Part shown: positions 1 to 8,562 of the stretch, piece by piece
How the letters are laid out: every line of letters begins with the position of its first letter
Position numbering within the stretch: position 1 is the first letter of the stretch
From: an uncultured Bacteroidota bacterium
GTDB lineage: Bacteria > Bacteroidota > Bacteroidia > Chitinophagales > Chitinophagaceae
NCBI GenBank assembly: GCA_903944755.1
Contig: CAJATB010000045.1
Coordinates: 1 to 16,993, forward strand
Length of the DNA stretch: 16,993 bases
Direction: 5' to 3'
Position numbers and translations under genes: made by a program
Notes under the pieces: generated by a model
The model's input: only the letters and a program-made list of their open reading frames with translations
What the model was told of the DNA's origin: nothing
Database searches by the model: none

Positions 1-29
1 AGCTGGAAGTGTTCCTCCACGTGGATTAG

Positions 30-1529
30 ATGTTCATTGGTTGGGAAGGAGTAGGCTTGTGTTCGTATTTATTAATTGGCTATTGGTTTACAAATTCGAA
101 TTTTAACTACGCAGCAAAGAAGGCGTTTATAATGAACCGAATTGGGGACCTAGGATTTTTATTAGCAATATTTTGGTTAATCGTAAAATTGGGTACAGTT
201 AGTTATAGCGAAGTGTTGACTGTAGAAAGTTTAGCAAAACTGTCTACAGGAGATATCACTGGCATTACTTTATTATTATTTGTAGGTGCAATGGGTAAGA
301 GTGCGCAAATTCCTTTGTTTACGTGGTTGCCAGACGCAATGGCTGGTCCTACCCCTGTATCGGCTTTAATACATGCGGCAACCATGGTAACTGCGGGGAT
401 TTATATGATTACGCGTAGCAATATTTTGTTTTCAGCTAGTGACTTCACGCAAAGTTTTATAGCAATTATTGGAATTAGTACAACACTACTTGCTGCTACT
501 ATTGCCATAAAGCAAAATGATATTAAAAAGGTATTGGCTTATTCCACAGTAAGTCAATTAGGCTATATGTTTTTAGGATTAGGAGTTGGCGCTTATTCAG
601 GAGCAGTATTTCATGTTATCACACATGCTTTCTTTAAAGCATTATTGTTCTTAGGAGCAGGTTCTGTTATTCATGCAATGCATCATGAGCAAGACATCCA
701 AAAAATGGGTGGGCTAAAAGCTAAATTACCTATCACGCATATTACATTTTTAATAGGTTGTATTGCAATAGCGGGTATGCCTCCTTTTAGCGGCTTCTTT
801 TCAAAGGATGAAATACTAGCAGCTGCTTATGAAAAAAATCCAATCTATTGGTTTTTAGGTGTGCTAGGTGCTGCGATGACTGCCTTTTACATGTTCCGCC
901 TATATGCTTCCACTTTCTTGGGAAAATTCAGGGGGACAAGTGAACAAGCAAATCATTTACACGAAAGTCCTTTAGCTATGACTTTGCCTTTAATTGTGCT
1001 TGCTGTATTAACTGCTGTAGCTGGGGCGATAGGTATTCCTGAAATAATGGGAGGTAGCCATTGGTTATCACATCAGTTATCAACAAATGTTGCGGCTCCA
1101 CACAAAGCAACTTTAACGCATAGTACCGAGTGGGTTTTAATGGCTGTTTCAGTAAGTGTTGCCCTAGTTGCCTTAATAATTGCAGTTTCTATTTATGGGA
1201 AAAAAGTGGATAGCGAACCCAAAACGGTGTTGGGTAAATTTTTATATAATAAATGGTATATAGATGAGTTGTATAATAATATCATTGTAAATCCATTGAA
1301 TCGTTTTGCCGGATTTTTAAAAGACGTCATCGAAAATGTAGTAATTGACGGAGCTGTAAACGGCACGGGTAAATTAGTGCAATATAGTGCAAGACAAATT
1401 AGACTTGTACAAAGTGGTCAGGTTGGTTACTATATACTATTTATGGTATTAGGTATTGTCCTACTTTTTGTATGCTGGTTTAATGATATAAATATTATGC
1501 GCTTTTTCTTCAAATTGACTCAAAAATAA
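30..1529 (+). CDS. nuoL: NADH-quinone oxidoreductase subunit L (5' part missing)
   Basis: Largest antiporter-like membrane subunit of respiratory complex I, which helps couple NADH:quinone electron transfer to proton pumping across the inner membrane. The frame opens at WEGVGLCSYLLIG and contains GKSAQIPLFTWLPDAM (residues 89-104) followed by GPTPVSALIHAATMVTAG, the most conserved NuoL block. Glu6 and Lys90 align with the pumping residues known in E. coli NuoL as Glu144 and Lys229, so roughly 140 N-terminal residues are absent. The C-terminus (LYNKWYIDELYNN..., about residues 406-418) is the usual NuoL tail with the lateral helix region. ATG 30 is an internal methionine, not the true start. 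An in-frame TAG lies directly before it at 27-29, and bases 1-29 do not encode the expected membrane helix in any frame. This is a partial gene at an edge or a disrupted one. nuoM follows after 13 bases, so the genes are co-transcribed. Family assignment is secure. Confidence 0.93.
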   Translation: MFIGWEGVGLCSYLLIGYWFTNSNFNYAAKKAFIMNRIGDLGFLLAIFWLIVKLGTVSYSEVLTVESLAKLSTGDITGITLLLFVGAMGKSAQIPLFTWLPDAMAGPTPVSALIHAATMVTAGIYMITRSNILFSASDFTQSFIAIIGISTTLLAATIAIKQNDIKKVLAYSTVSQLGYMFLGLGVGAYSGAVFHVITHAFFKALLFLGAGSVIHAMHHEQDIQKMGGLKAKLPITHITFLIGCIAIAGMPPFSGFFSKDEILAAAYEKNPIYWFLGVLGAAMTAFYMFRLYASTFLGKFRGTSEQANHLHESPLAMTLPLIVLAVLTAVAGAIGIPEIMGGSHWLSHQLSTNVAAPHKATLTHSTEWVLMAVSVSVALVALIIAVSIYGKKVDSEPKTVLGKFLYNKWYIDELYNNIIVNPLNRFAGFLKDVIENVVIDGAVNGTGKLVQYSARQIRLVQSGQVGYYILFMVLGIVLLFVCWFNDINIMRFFFKLTQK

Positions 1530-1542
1530 TTAAGCAACGACT

Positions 1543-2958
1543 ATGTTACTTTTCACCTTATTGATCCCTTTTATAGCTGCTATTATATTATTGTTTATTA
1601 AAAACAGTAAGGCTGCTAATATTGCTGCAATTAGCTTTAGTGCATTTACACTTAGTATTGTGTTGTGCATTGTATTTACTAAAACAACGAATATCGACCT
1701 GGCTTGGTTGCCACAATTAAATAGTCGGTTCTTATTACAGGCCGATGGCTTAGCTAAAATATTATTATTACTTACTGCTATCAGCTTCCCTGCAATTTTA
1801 ATTGCCACTGCGCATAACCAACTAAAAAATAAGCATATATTTTTATCGTTAATGCTATTTACACAAACAGGATTAACGGGAGTTTTTTTAGCTGGCGACG
1901 CTTTATTATTTTATTTCTTTTGGGAATTAGCATTAATACCGGTGTATTTTTTATGTTCTATTTGGGGTGGCGAAAAAAGAATTGCGGTTACTTTTAAGTT
2001 CTTTATTTACACTTTCCTTGGCTCCCTTTTCATGTTAATCGGAATCATACTTTTATATACTAATACGCCCGATCATAGTTTCGCGATTGAATCATTTAAG
2101 CATGCTACCTTAACTAGCGCTCAGCAAATGACTGCTTTTGTTTTATTCTTTATTGCATTCGCGATTAAGATGCCAATTTTCCCATTACACACATGGCAGC
2201 CAGATGCTTACGAGCAATCTCCAACCGCAGTGACGATGGTATTAAGTGCAGTTATGGTAAAGATGGGGTTGTATGGTGTAATTAGGTGGTTGTTGCCTTT
2301 GTTTCCAGCAGCTGCAAAAACAGCTTCGGTATTTATAATTGATATTTCGGTTGTAGGTGTATTATATGCCTCCTTTATTGCAATTCGCCAAGACGACATG
2401 AAGCGTTTAATAGCTTATTCATCTATTGCACATATTGGATTAATGAGTGCTGCTTTATTTACGCAAAACGAAATAGGCATGCAAGGGGTATTAGTGCAGT
2501 TGTTTTCACATGGTATTAATGTTTTGGGGCTATGGATTGTGGCAGATATCATTGAACAACAAACGGGAACAAGGTCAATGAAGCACTTGGGAGGGCTAGC
2601 TAAAAAGCAGCCTACACTTGCCATATTGTTTATAGGATTCGCTTTGGCAAATATTGCCCTACCACTTACAAATGCATTTGTTGGCGAGTTTTTAATGTTT
2701 AATAGCTTGTTCCAATTTAATCCATGGGTTGCATTAGCAGCGGGTATAAGTATTGTAGTAGCTGCTATTTATACGTTGAATATGGTACAAAAGGTAGCTT
2801 ATGGAGAAGTCAGTGAAATGACTAGTACTATGCAAGCGCCTAATAAATATGCGCAAGCAGTGCTTATTGTTTTATTAATAGTTGTGTTTTTTACCGGCAT
2901 TTACCCGCAACCATTATTCAATTTAACTGCCGATACCTTACAAAATTTGTTTTGTTAA
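1543..2958 (+). CDS. nuoM: NADH-quinone oxidoreductase subunit M
   Basis: Second antiporter-like proton-pumping subunit of complex I in the inner membrane. The 471-residue protein is almost entirely hydrophobic helices and a little shorter than many NuoM proteins. Diagnostic motifs are FYFFWELALIPVYFL with Glu128, FAIKMPIFPLHTWQPDAY with Lys209, and SAVMVKMGLYG with Lys240. These are the charged residues that form the proton path in this family. IAYSSIAHIGLM follows, which is also typical. The ATG at 1543 is placed 13 bases after the nuoL stop and gives a hydrophobic first helix (MLLFTLLIPF). There is no recognisable Shine-Dalgarno sequence, as usual in this phylum. It lies between nuoL and nuoN, the standard L-M-N order at the end of nuo operons. 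No truncation or frameshift is seen. Confidence 0.95.
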   Translation: MLLFTLLIPFIAAIILLFIKNSKAANIAAISFSAFTLSIVLCIVFTKTTNIDLAWLPQLNSRFLLQADGLAKILLLLTAISFPAILIATAHNQLKNKHIFLSLMLFTQTGLTGVFLAGDALLFYFFWELALIPVYFLCSIWGGEKRIAVTFKFFIYTFLGSLFMLIGIILLYTNTPDHSFAIESFKHATLTSAQQMTAFVLFFIAFAIKMPIFPLHTWQPDAYEQSPTAVTMVLSAVMVKMGLYGVIRWLLPLFPAAAKTASVFIIDISVVGVLYASFIAIRQDDMKRLIAYSSIAHIGLMSAALFTQNEIGMQGVLVQLFSHGINVLGLWIVADIIEQQTGTRSMKHLGGLAKKQPTLAILFIGFALANIALPLTNAFVGEFLMFNSLFQFNPWVALAAGISIVVAAIYTLNMVQKVAYGEVSEMTSTMQAPNKYAQAVLIVLLIVVFFTGIYPQPLFNLTADTLQNLFC

Positions 2959-2977
2959 ATAATTAAAAGACTTAGTA

Positions 2978-4363
2978 ATGAACGCGATAATAATTTCTGC
3001 TTTATTTGGTGTAATAATGATGTTTTGCTCATGGGGTGTTAAAAGTGCGTCTACGCAAAAGAACGTTGCGCTAATAGGCTTGATTGTTTTAATATTAGCG
3101 AACTTGTCACAGCAAAACGGTTGGTATGTTTTGGATATTGACACAAAAGGGATGCTGTCATTTTCTCGTTTTGGATTGTATGCGAATTTGTTACTATTTA
3201 TGCTAACGCTTCTTTATACTTGGATTAATGGGGATGAAATTGCAAAAGTGGGTAACAATGCCGGTGATTATTATGCGTTATTCTTCTTCATACTTTGTGG
3301 CGTTAGTATTCTTACTTCTTTTGATAATTTAATAATGTTATTTATTGGCATTGAAATTTTATCTATTCCTTTATATATATTAACAGGCGCTGACAAAAAG
3401 AATCTATTTAGTAATGAAGCAGCCTTGAAATATTTTTTAATGGGTTCTTTTTCTACAGGTATTTTGTTATTGGGCATTACCCTTATATATGGCGCTACAG
3501 GCAGTTTCCATTTAACAGCTCCTGTAATTAATGCAAGCACGGGCTTGGCAAAAGAACAATTTTTACTATCAGGCGGTTTATTATTAATATTTGCTGCAAT
3601 GAACTTTAAAGTTTCGGCCGCTCCTTTCCATTTTTGGACTCCGGATGTATACGATGGCGCGCCAACTGTATTCACTTCTTTTATGGCAACAATAGTGAAA
3701 GCAGCAGCTTTTATAGCATTCTTTACTGTTTTCGAAACACAAGCAAAAGCGTTAGGCTATTCTTGGGGCATTATTTTACCAATAGTTATTATACTTACTT
3801 TATTAGTAGGTAATATTACAGCGGTATTTCAAAGAAGCGTGAAAAGGATGTTAGCGTATTCTAGCATTGCACAAGCCGGCTTCATGTTATTTGCTTTGTA
3901 TGGCAAATCTGAATTCGCAACAGAAGGTATCTTGTTGTATGCGGTCGTTTATTCTTTAGCAACAATAGGCGTTTTTGCGGTATTAGTTAAAATGAAAGAA
4001 CACAGTTTTGAAGCCTTCAACGGGTTAGGCAAATCACAACCAATGATTGCATTTACTACTACTATATTCCTTTGTTCATTGGCAGGGATACCTATAACGG
4101 GTGGGTTTTTCGCAAAATATTATATGTTAAATGCGCTTTATGTATCAGGTGCGGGCTTATGGTTATTGATTACCGCCATACTATTTGCTGCAATTAGTGT
4201 GTTTTACTATTTTAAATTAATTCAAGCAATGTACTTTAGTGCAGGCGAGCCAGCAATGAATGAAATAGACAAAACTTACCAATATAAATTACTACTCATA
4301 GCAATTATACTATTAGTAATTGGCGTTCTACCTAGCGTATTGTTCAATTATCTATACTTTTAG
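2978..4363 (+). CDS. nuoN: NADH-quinone oxidoreductase subunit N
   Basis: Third antiporter-like subunit of complex I, an inner-membrane proton channel next to NuoK/NuoJ. The 461-residue protein has the expected motifs: LFIGIEILSIPLYIL with Glu126, NFKVSAAPFHFWTPDVYDG with Lys211, and the second-half TIVKAAAF with Lys241. MLAYSSIAQAGFML near residues 290-303 is the shared antiporter-fold motif. The start at 2978 lies 19 bases after the nuoM stop, and the first residues form a membrane helix. It is the last nuo gene here. The 83 bases that follow contain a short CCCTTTTAAGGGG dyad but no convincing terminator, so read-through into the following ABC permease gene is possible. Length and composition are normal for the family. 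Confidence 0.95.
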   Translation: MNAIIISALFGVIMMFCSWGVKSASTQKNVALIGLIVLILANLSQQNGWYVLDIDTKGMLSFSRFGLYANLLLFMLTLLYTWINGDEIAKVGNNAGDYYALFFFILCGVSILTSFDNLIMLFIGIEILSIPLYILTGADKKNLFSNEAALKYFLMGSFSTGILLLGITLIYGATGSFHLTAPVINASTGLAKEQFLLSGGLLLIFAAMNFKVSAAPFHFWTPDVYDGAPTVFTSFMATIVKAAAFIAFFTVFETQAKALGYSWGIILPIVIILTLLVGNITAVFQRSVKRMLAYSSIAQAGFMLFALYGKSEFATEGILLYAVVYSLATIGVFAVLVKMKEHSFEAFNGLGKSQPMIAFTTTIFLCSLAGIPITGGFFAKYYMLNALYVSGAGLWLLITAILFAAISVFYYFKLIQAMYFSAGEPAMNEIDKTYQYKLLLIAIILLVIGVLPSVLFNYLYF

Positions 4364-4446
4364 CCGTTCTTCATTTAGTGCTCCCTTTTAAGGGGATCCT
4401 TATTGAATCTGTGCTACCTTTAATGTTCAGTTAAATAACTAGCATA

Positions 4447-5727
4447 ATGACTATTCAGGATTCATTCAGTTTGGCGTGGCGAACTATCAAGAGTAATAAA
4501 CTAAGAACGAGTATTACCGTTGCAATTATTGCCTTTGGTATTATGGCCTTAATTGGCATTATTACAGCTATATCAGCAATGAATCAAAGTTTAAAAGAGA
4601 ACTTTTCTTTCATGGGAGCGAATGCATTTAGCGTACGTTATAAGGAGATGAATACAAGAATGGGGGGAGGTAATAATGACGAAGAATTCACGAAAATAAA
4701 AAAAGGGCAAAAAGAAAAAAAATCAAACTTAGACAAGCCAATTAAAATAGAGGAAGCTACCTATTTCAAAGAAAATTTTGGATTTGGTAGGGCTCAGGTG
4801 AGCATTTCAAGAAGGGGTAGTGGTAACAATGAAGTCAATTACAAAGAAAAGAAAACAAACCCTCAAGTTACATTATGGGGGGCAGACGAAAATTATATAG
4901 ATGTTAGTGGATTCCAATTAGCGGCAGGTAGAAATTTAAACGCTGTTGATTTAAACACAGGAAGAAATGTGTGTATTATTGGTAGTAATGTAGCCGCGAA
5001 ACTTTTTCCTAATAAGCCGGAGAATAGCATTGATAAAGTGATACTTGTTCAAGGGAAACCTTATCGCGTAATTGGATTGCTGAAAGAAAAAGGATCAAGT
5101 GCAATGATGAGGATGGATGATATTGTGGTAACATCTGTAAAAAATATAAGACAATATTCAAACCTTAGCCCTTCCTATAATATAGGCGTTATGGTGAATA
5201 ATGTTACGGAATTAGAACCAGCTATTGGTGAGTCAACCGAACAAATGAGAAAAGCTAGACGATTAATTCCTAGCGAACAAGATAATTTTGTTATTGACAA
5301 AAGCGACAAATTTGCTGAAATGTTTATTGGCTTTTTAGCAGGAATTAGCGGTGCTGCAGGTGCTATTGGTATGATCAATTTAATTGGCGCTGCAATAGGT
5401 TTAATGAATATTATGTTAGTTGCGGTTAATGAAAGAACAAGAGAAGTGGGGTTAATTAAAGCAATTGGAGGAAAGAGAAAAGATATTAGACTTCAGTTTT
5501 TATTTGAAAGTGTATTGATCAGTTTATTAGGCGCTGTTTTTGGAATTTTATTAGGCGTTTTAGTAGGAAATATTTTTAGCATCGTATTGAATACGGGTTT
5601 TGTGATTCCTTGGATGTGGGTGATTATAGGGATTGTAATATGTTCATTTGTAGGCTTGGCGGCCGGCATTTATCCTGCCATGAAAGCGTCTGCACTAAAT
5701 CCTATTGATGCGTTGCGTTACGAATAA
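4447..5727 (+). CDS. ABC transporter permease, MacB/FtsX type
   Basis: Inner-membrane permease of the type VII (MacB/LolCE/FtsX) ABC superfamily, which uses cytoplasmic ATP hydrolysis to drive periplasmic work such as export or lipoprotein handling. The 426-residue protein has the canonical layout. A first transmembrane helix lies at about residues 21-43 after the amphipathic start SLAWRTIKSNKLRT, followed by a large periplasmic MacB-like domain (about 45-290). Three C-terminal helices form the FtsX domain, with the coupling motif NERTREVGLIKAIGGKRKDI at 328-347 and the ending YPAMKASALNPIDALRYE. An unusual Lys/Asn/Gly-rich insertion (about residues 66-100) follows the first helix. No ATPase or adaptor gene is adjacent, so the substrate cannot be inferred; the ATPase is probably encoded elsewhere. 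A weak TACCTTTA box at 4415-4422 could be its own promoter. The gene ends before a strong bidirectional terminator. Confidence 0.9.
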   Translation: MTIQDSFSLAWRTIKSNKLRTSITVAIIAFGIMALIGIITAISAMNQSLKENFSFMGANAFSVRYKEMNTRMGGGNNDEEFTKIKKGQKEKKSNLDKPIKIEEATYFKENFGFGRAQVSISRRGSGNNEVNYKEKKTNPQVTLWGADENYIDVSGFQLAAGRNLNAVDLNTGRNVCIIGSNVAAKLFPNKPENSIDKVILVQGKPYRVIGLLKEKGSSAMMRMDDIVVTSVKNIRQYSNLSPSYNIGVMVNNVTELEPAIGESTEQMRKARRLIPSEQDNFVIDKSDKFAEMFIGFLAGISGAAGAIGMINLIGAAIGLMNIMLVAVNERTREVGLIKAIGGKRKDIRLQFLFESVLISLLGAVFGILLGVLVGNIFSIVLNTGFVIPWMWVIIGIVICSFVGLAAGIYPAMKASALNPIDALRYE

Positions 5728-5756
5728 TTTTATTATAACTCACTAGGTACGTATAT

Positions 5757-5797
5757 AAAAAAATAGTCCCGGCAATAATTGCCGGGACTATTTTTTT
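5757..5797. terminator. Bidirectional intrinsic terminator
   Basis: A perfect 12-bp stem (TAGTCCCGGCAA at 5764-5775 pairing with TTGCCGGGACTA at 5779-5790, with a 3-base loop or a slightly larger one if the closing pair opens) is flanked by seven A on the left and seven T on the right. It reads as a Rho-independent terminator in both directions. It lies between the convergent ABC permease and metalloprotease genes, 29 bases after one stop codon and 16 bases after the other. Confidence 0.95.
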
Positions 5798-5813
5798 AAA
5801 GCTAAGTAAGCTA

Positions 5814-8318
5814 TTATTTAGGATCTAATATTTCCTTAATTCTATCTTGCAAATCACTTAAGTGGTTTACAGTAGTAGCATCACTAATGCTTGACTTGTT
5901 TGCTTGAATGGTAGCGGCTAATTTTTTCAATTGTGCTTTTGCTTCAGAAACAACATCTGTATTTTTAATTTCTGCAGATGGCGCCATGAAAGCACTCATT
6001 AGGCTTGGAGCACCAGCGCTTGCAGCTGGGATAATTAACTCACCCATTTGACCTACGTATAATTTTTGCAAATTACGACGAAAAATATCTGATGCTTGAC
6101 GGCTTGTTAGTTCTGAGAATAAACCTTTTCTAGTATCCTCCATCATTTCGTTTAACGAGTAACTAGCGCTAGGGAATCTAGTACTAATTGTAATTAATTT
6201 GTACAAACGATTTTTATCTAATAAACTTCTAAGTGTGCTAGCTTGAATGGACTGAATTCTTTCATTTGCAACTGGATTAGAAATTTTATTAAGAATATTA
6301 TTATCTAACAACCATTTTGGTGTAGTGAATAATTGAGTTTGCAAGAATGACATTGCTGACTTTTGAATTGCCGCTGGAGTTGGTGTGTATACATCTCCTG
6401 GTTGTTCAATTGTTTTTAAGGTTTCATATACGCCACCAATATTTCTAGCTACATGTCCCATGTATCTAGAAAACTGACCTGTTAACTGGTTGTACATGCC
6501 AGCTAAATTTTCGTAATTATCTCCGTCTTCTTTTGTCCATTCTGGTAGGCCAACTATAATACGCTTTAAGTTTTTGATACCATATTCACTTGCAAGCATT
6601 GAATTATCACCTAAGTCTTCTGTTTGCGCACGAGGATCATCATTTCTTCCTTCTCCGCCAAACCATAAACGAGGATTTTTTAAATTTTCAAGTGCCCATT
6701 TGTTCGTGATTTTCTTATCTGCATATTCGTCGTTTTCTCCTGTATAAGTATATCCCCATTGAATGGCCCATTTGTCATAATCGCCAATACGTGGGAATAA
6801 ACCCATTTGTGTAATTTTATCTTCTGGTTGTGCAACATAGTTAAAACGTGCATAGTCCATAATAGAAGCAGAATGTCCATTGGCTTCTACCCATGTCTTA
6901 TCCCTTAATTTTTCCACTGGAGTCCTGTTACTACTTCCCATATTATGTCTTAATCCTAAAGTATGTCCAACTTCATGAGAAGAAACAAAACGGATTAAAT
7001 TACCCATTAAGCTATCATCAAATTTCATTTTCCTTGCATTAGGATCTACTGCAGCAGCTTGTATCATATACCAATCATGTACAAGACTCATGACGTTGTG
7101 GTACCATCCTATATGGCTTTCTAAAATTTCGCCACTTCTTGGGTCATGCACTTGAGGGCCATACGCATTTTCAATATCAGATGCGAAATAACGAATAACA
7201 GAATAACGAGCGTCTTCTAGGCTCATTGTACTATCATTAGGCCATTCCTTTCCGCTTATTGCATTCTTCCAACCTGCTTTCTCAAATGCAGTATTCCAGT
7301 CATTTACCCCTGCAATTAGGTATGGAACCCATTTTTTTGGGGTTGCTGGGTCAATATAATACACAATCGGCTTAATTGGCTCAACTAACGCTCCTGCTTT
7401 GTAAGCGGCTAAGTCTGCTGGCTTAGGCTCCAAGCGGTATCTAACTGCAAAAACCTGGTTTTTTACCTTTTGTTGGTCATCAGAGTATTCAACAAAATTA
7501 TCGGCAAAATAGCCAATTCTATTGTCGAATAAACGTCTACCCATTGGCTCCTTAGGTAATAATAATACAGAAGTATTCAATTCAAAAGTAACCGCACCAG
7601 CTGCTGCTGCAGCAGGGACTACAGTACCACCACTAGGGCTGCCAGGCATTGGCGCACTAGCGTTAAAGGTTTTAACTGTTCTAATTTCAATATTAATTGG
7701 GTAAGACTTGATGCTTTCTATATAGGATCTGTCAGCTGCTAAACTAGACAAGTTAAAATTCCTTTTTTCAAAGCTGCTCAAGCTAACTGCCTGATTATCA
7801 CCTTTAAAAAAGTCGGTAATGTCAATTACATAACTAGTAGAATCTTTTCCAAGGGCCTTAATCTCAAAAGCAGCTACAATTGGGTCCAAATAGGAGTTTT
7901 TAACTGCTTTTGCAATGGTTTGGGTGGAATCGGCCTTGCTAATTAGGGTCACTACACGCATAAATAGCTTCTGGTTAGGTCCTTTTTCAAATTTTATGCT
8001 TTGCTCGTTCACTTCCTCGCCACCATATTTTCTAGCACCACCCGCAACTTTAGCATACCTAGTAACTGCTAATAATTCACGACCTAATAAACTATCGGGA
8101 ATTTCAAAGTAGAATTTATCGTCTAAATAATGCACTACAAAAACACCTTTTTGGCTTACAGCTTTTTTCGTAATTACTTCAGAATAGGCCTTGGGGCCCG
8201 TTTTCGGAGCAGCGTCCTTTTTTAAACCAGCGGCCATGCCGCTTGTGTCATTTTTTTGAGCAATGATATTTGTGGTAGCGAGTACAACAAACCCAGCTAA
8301 AAACAGCAATTTTTTCAT
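5814..8318 (-). CDS. Secreted zinc-dependent metalloprotease (DUF5118/DUF5117/DUF4953 family)
   Basis: Probable exported zinc endopeptidase of the metzincin type common in Bacteroidota. The 834-residue form starts at the ATG ending at 8318, because this gives a clean signal peptide (MKKLLFLAGFVVLATTNIIAQ). An upstream in-frame ATG at 8351 would add 11 charged residues in front of it. The catalytic signature HEVGHTLGLRHN (bases 6942-6977, residues 448-459) supplies His448, His452, His458 and Glu449. A metzincin Met-turn (SASIMDY, Met487) follows about 30 residues later. The N-terminal half matches what is known of the DUF5118 and DUF5117 regions, and the HExxH half corresponds to DUF4953. An Ala/Gly/Pro-rich stretch (about residues 220-242) interrupts the DUF5117-like part. 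It stands alone on the minus strand, convergent with the permease and divergent from exbB. Substrate and physiological role are unknown, and surface or periplasmic location is inferred. Confidence 0.9.
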   Translation of the reverse strand: MKKLLFLAGFVVLATTNIIAQKNDTSGMAAGLKKDAAPKTGPKAYSEVITKKAVSQKGVFVVHYLDDKFYFEIPDSLLGRELLAVTRYAKVAGGARKYGGEEVNEQSIKFEKGPNQKLFMRVVTLISKADSTQTIAKAVKNSYLDPIVAAFEIKALGKDSTSYVIDITDFFKGDNQAVSLSSFEKRNFNLSSLAADRSYIESIKSYPINIEIRTVKTFNASAPMPGSPSGGTVVPAAAAAGAVTFELNTSVLLLPKEPMGRRLFDNRIGYFADNFVEYSDDQQKVKNQVFAVRYRLEPKPADLAAYKAGALVEPIKPIVYYIDPATPKKWVPYLIAGVNDWNTAFEKAGWKNAISGKEWPNDSTMSLEDARYSVIRYFASDIENAYGPQVHDPRSGEILESHIGWYHNVMSLVHDWYMIQAAAVDPNARKMKFDDSLMGNLIRFVSSHEVGHTLGLRHNMGSSNRTPVEKLRDKTWVEANGHSASIMDYARFNYVAQPEDKITQMGLFPRIGDYDKWAIQWGYTYTGENDEYADKKITNKWALENLKNPRLWFGGEGRNDDPRAQTEDLGDNSMLASEYGIKNLKRIIVGLPEWTKEDGDNYENLAGMYNQLTGQFSRYMGHVARNIGGVYETLKTIEQPGDVYTPTPAAIQKSAMSFLQTQLFTTPKWLLDNNILNKISNPVANERIQSIQASTLRSLLDKNRLYKLITISTRFPSASYSLNEMMEDTRKGLFSELTSRQASDIFRRNLQKLYVGQMGELIIPAASAGAPSLMSAFMAPSAEIKNTDVVSEAKAQLKKLAATIQANKSSISDATTVNHLSDLQDRIKEILDPK

Positions 8319-8562
8319 GTTAATTTTTGTTAATTTTCTATAATACTTCATAAATATATTTTCTTTCTACAACATATGTTCCATAATATTAAATTTTCAA
8401 TAAAAAAATCAAATGAAGTTTGTTTCAATCAATAAATTACTTATTTTGTAACCCCTTAGAAACTAGTGCGTAAAGATTCGAGTAAAAATCTACACCATCT
8501 TAGTCAAAAGGATTAATCATTCTTTTATAAATTTTTATTTAAAACCAAAAATCAATTGAATC
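8319..8562. promoter_or_regulatory. Divergent intergenic region, metalloprotease / exbB
   Basis: About 244 AT-rich bases between two divergent starts. The exbB-side promoter candidate is listed separately. For the minus-strand metalloprotease gene, a weak TATGTTG box (8376-8370, read on the minus strand) with a TTG about 21 bases upstream is the only candidate I see. The palindrome AACATATGTT at 8371-8380 overlaps it and might be an operator or chance. No small ORF or RNA gene is evident. Confidence 0.5.
8419..8448 (+). promoter_or_regulatory. Candidate Bacteroidota promoter for the exbB-exbD-exbD-tonB operon
   Basis: TTTG at 8419-8422, an 18-base spacer, then TTATTTTG at 8441-8448. This resembles the known -33 TTTG / -7 TAnnTTTG pattern of Bacteroidota sigma-ABfr promoters with one mismatch in the -7 box. 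It would give a 5' leader of about 110 bases before exbB, long enough for regulation. This is pattern matching only, in an AT-rich region where chance matches are frequent. Confidence 0.4.

Noticed and set aside
3271..3675. 134-codon open frame on the minus strand over nuoN
   Set aside because: Antisense to the conserved nuoN core, with composition typical of a shadow.
4381..4396. CCCTTTTAAGGGG dyad after nuoN as a terminator
   Set aside because: The stem is only about five pairs with almost no loop, and no T run follows.
8319..8351. Upstream ATG (8351) as the metalloprotease start
   Set aside because: It would place 11 charged and polar residues in front of a classic signal peptide. The ATG ending at 8318 gives a normal signal sequence, so it was preferred.
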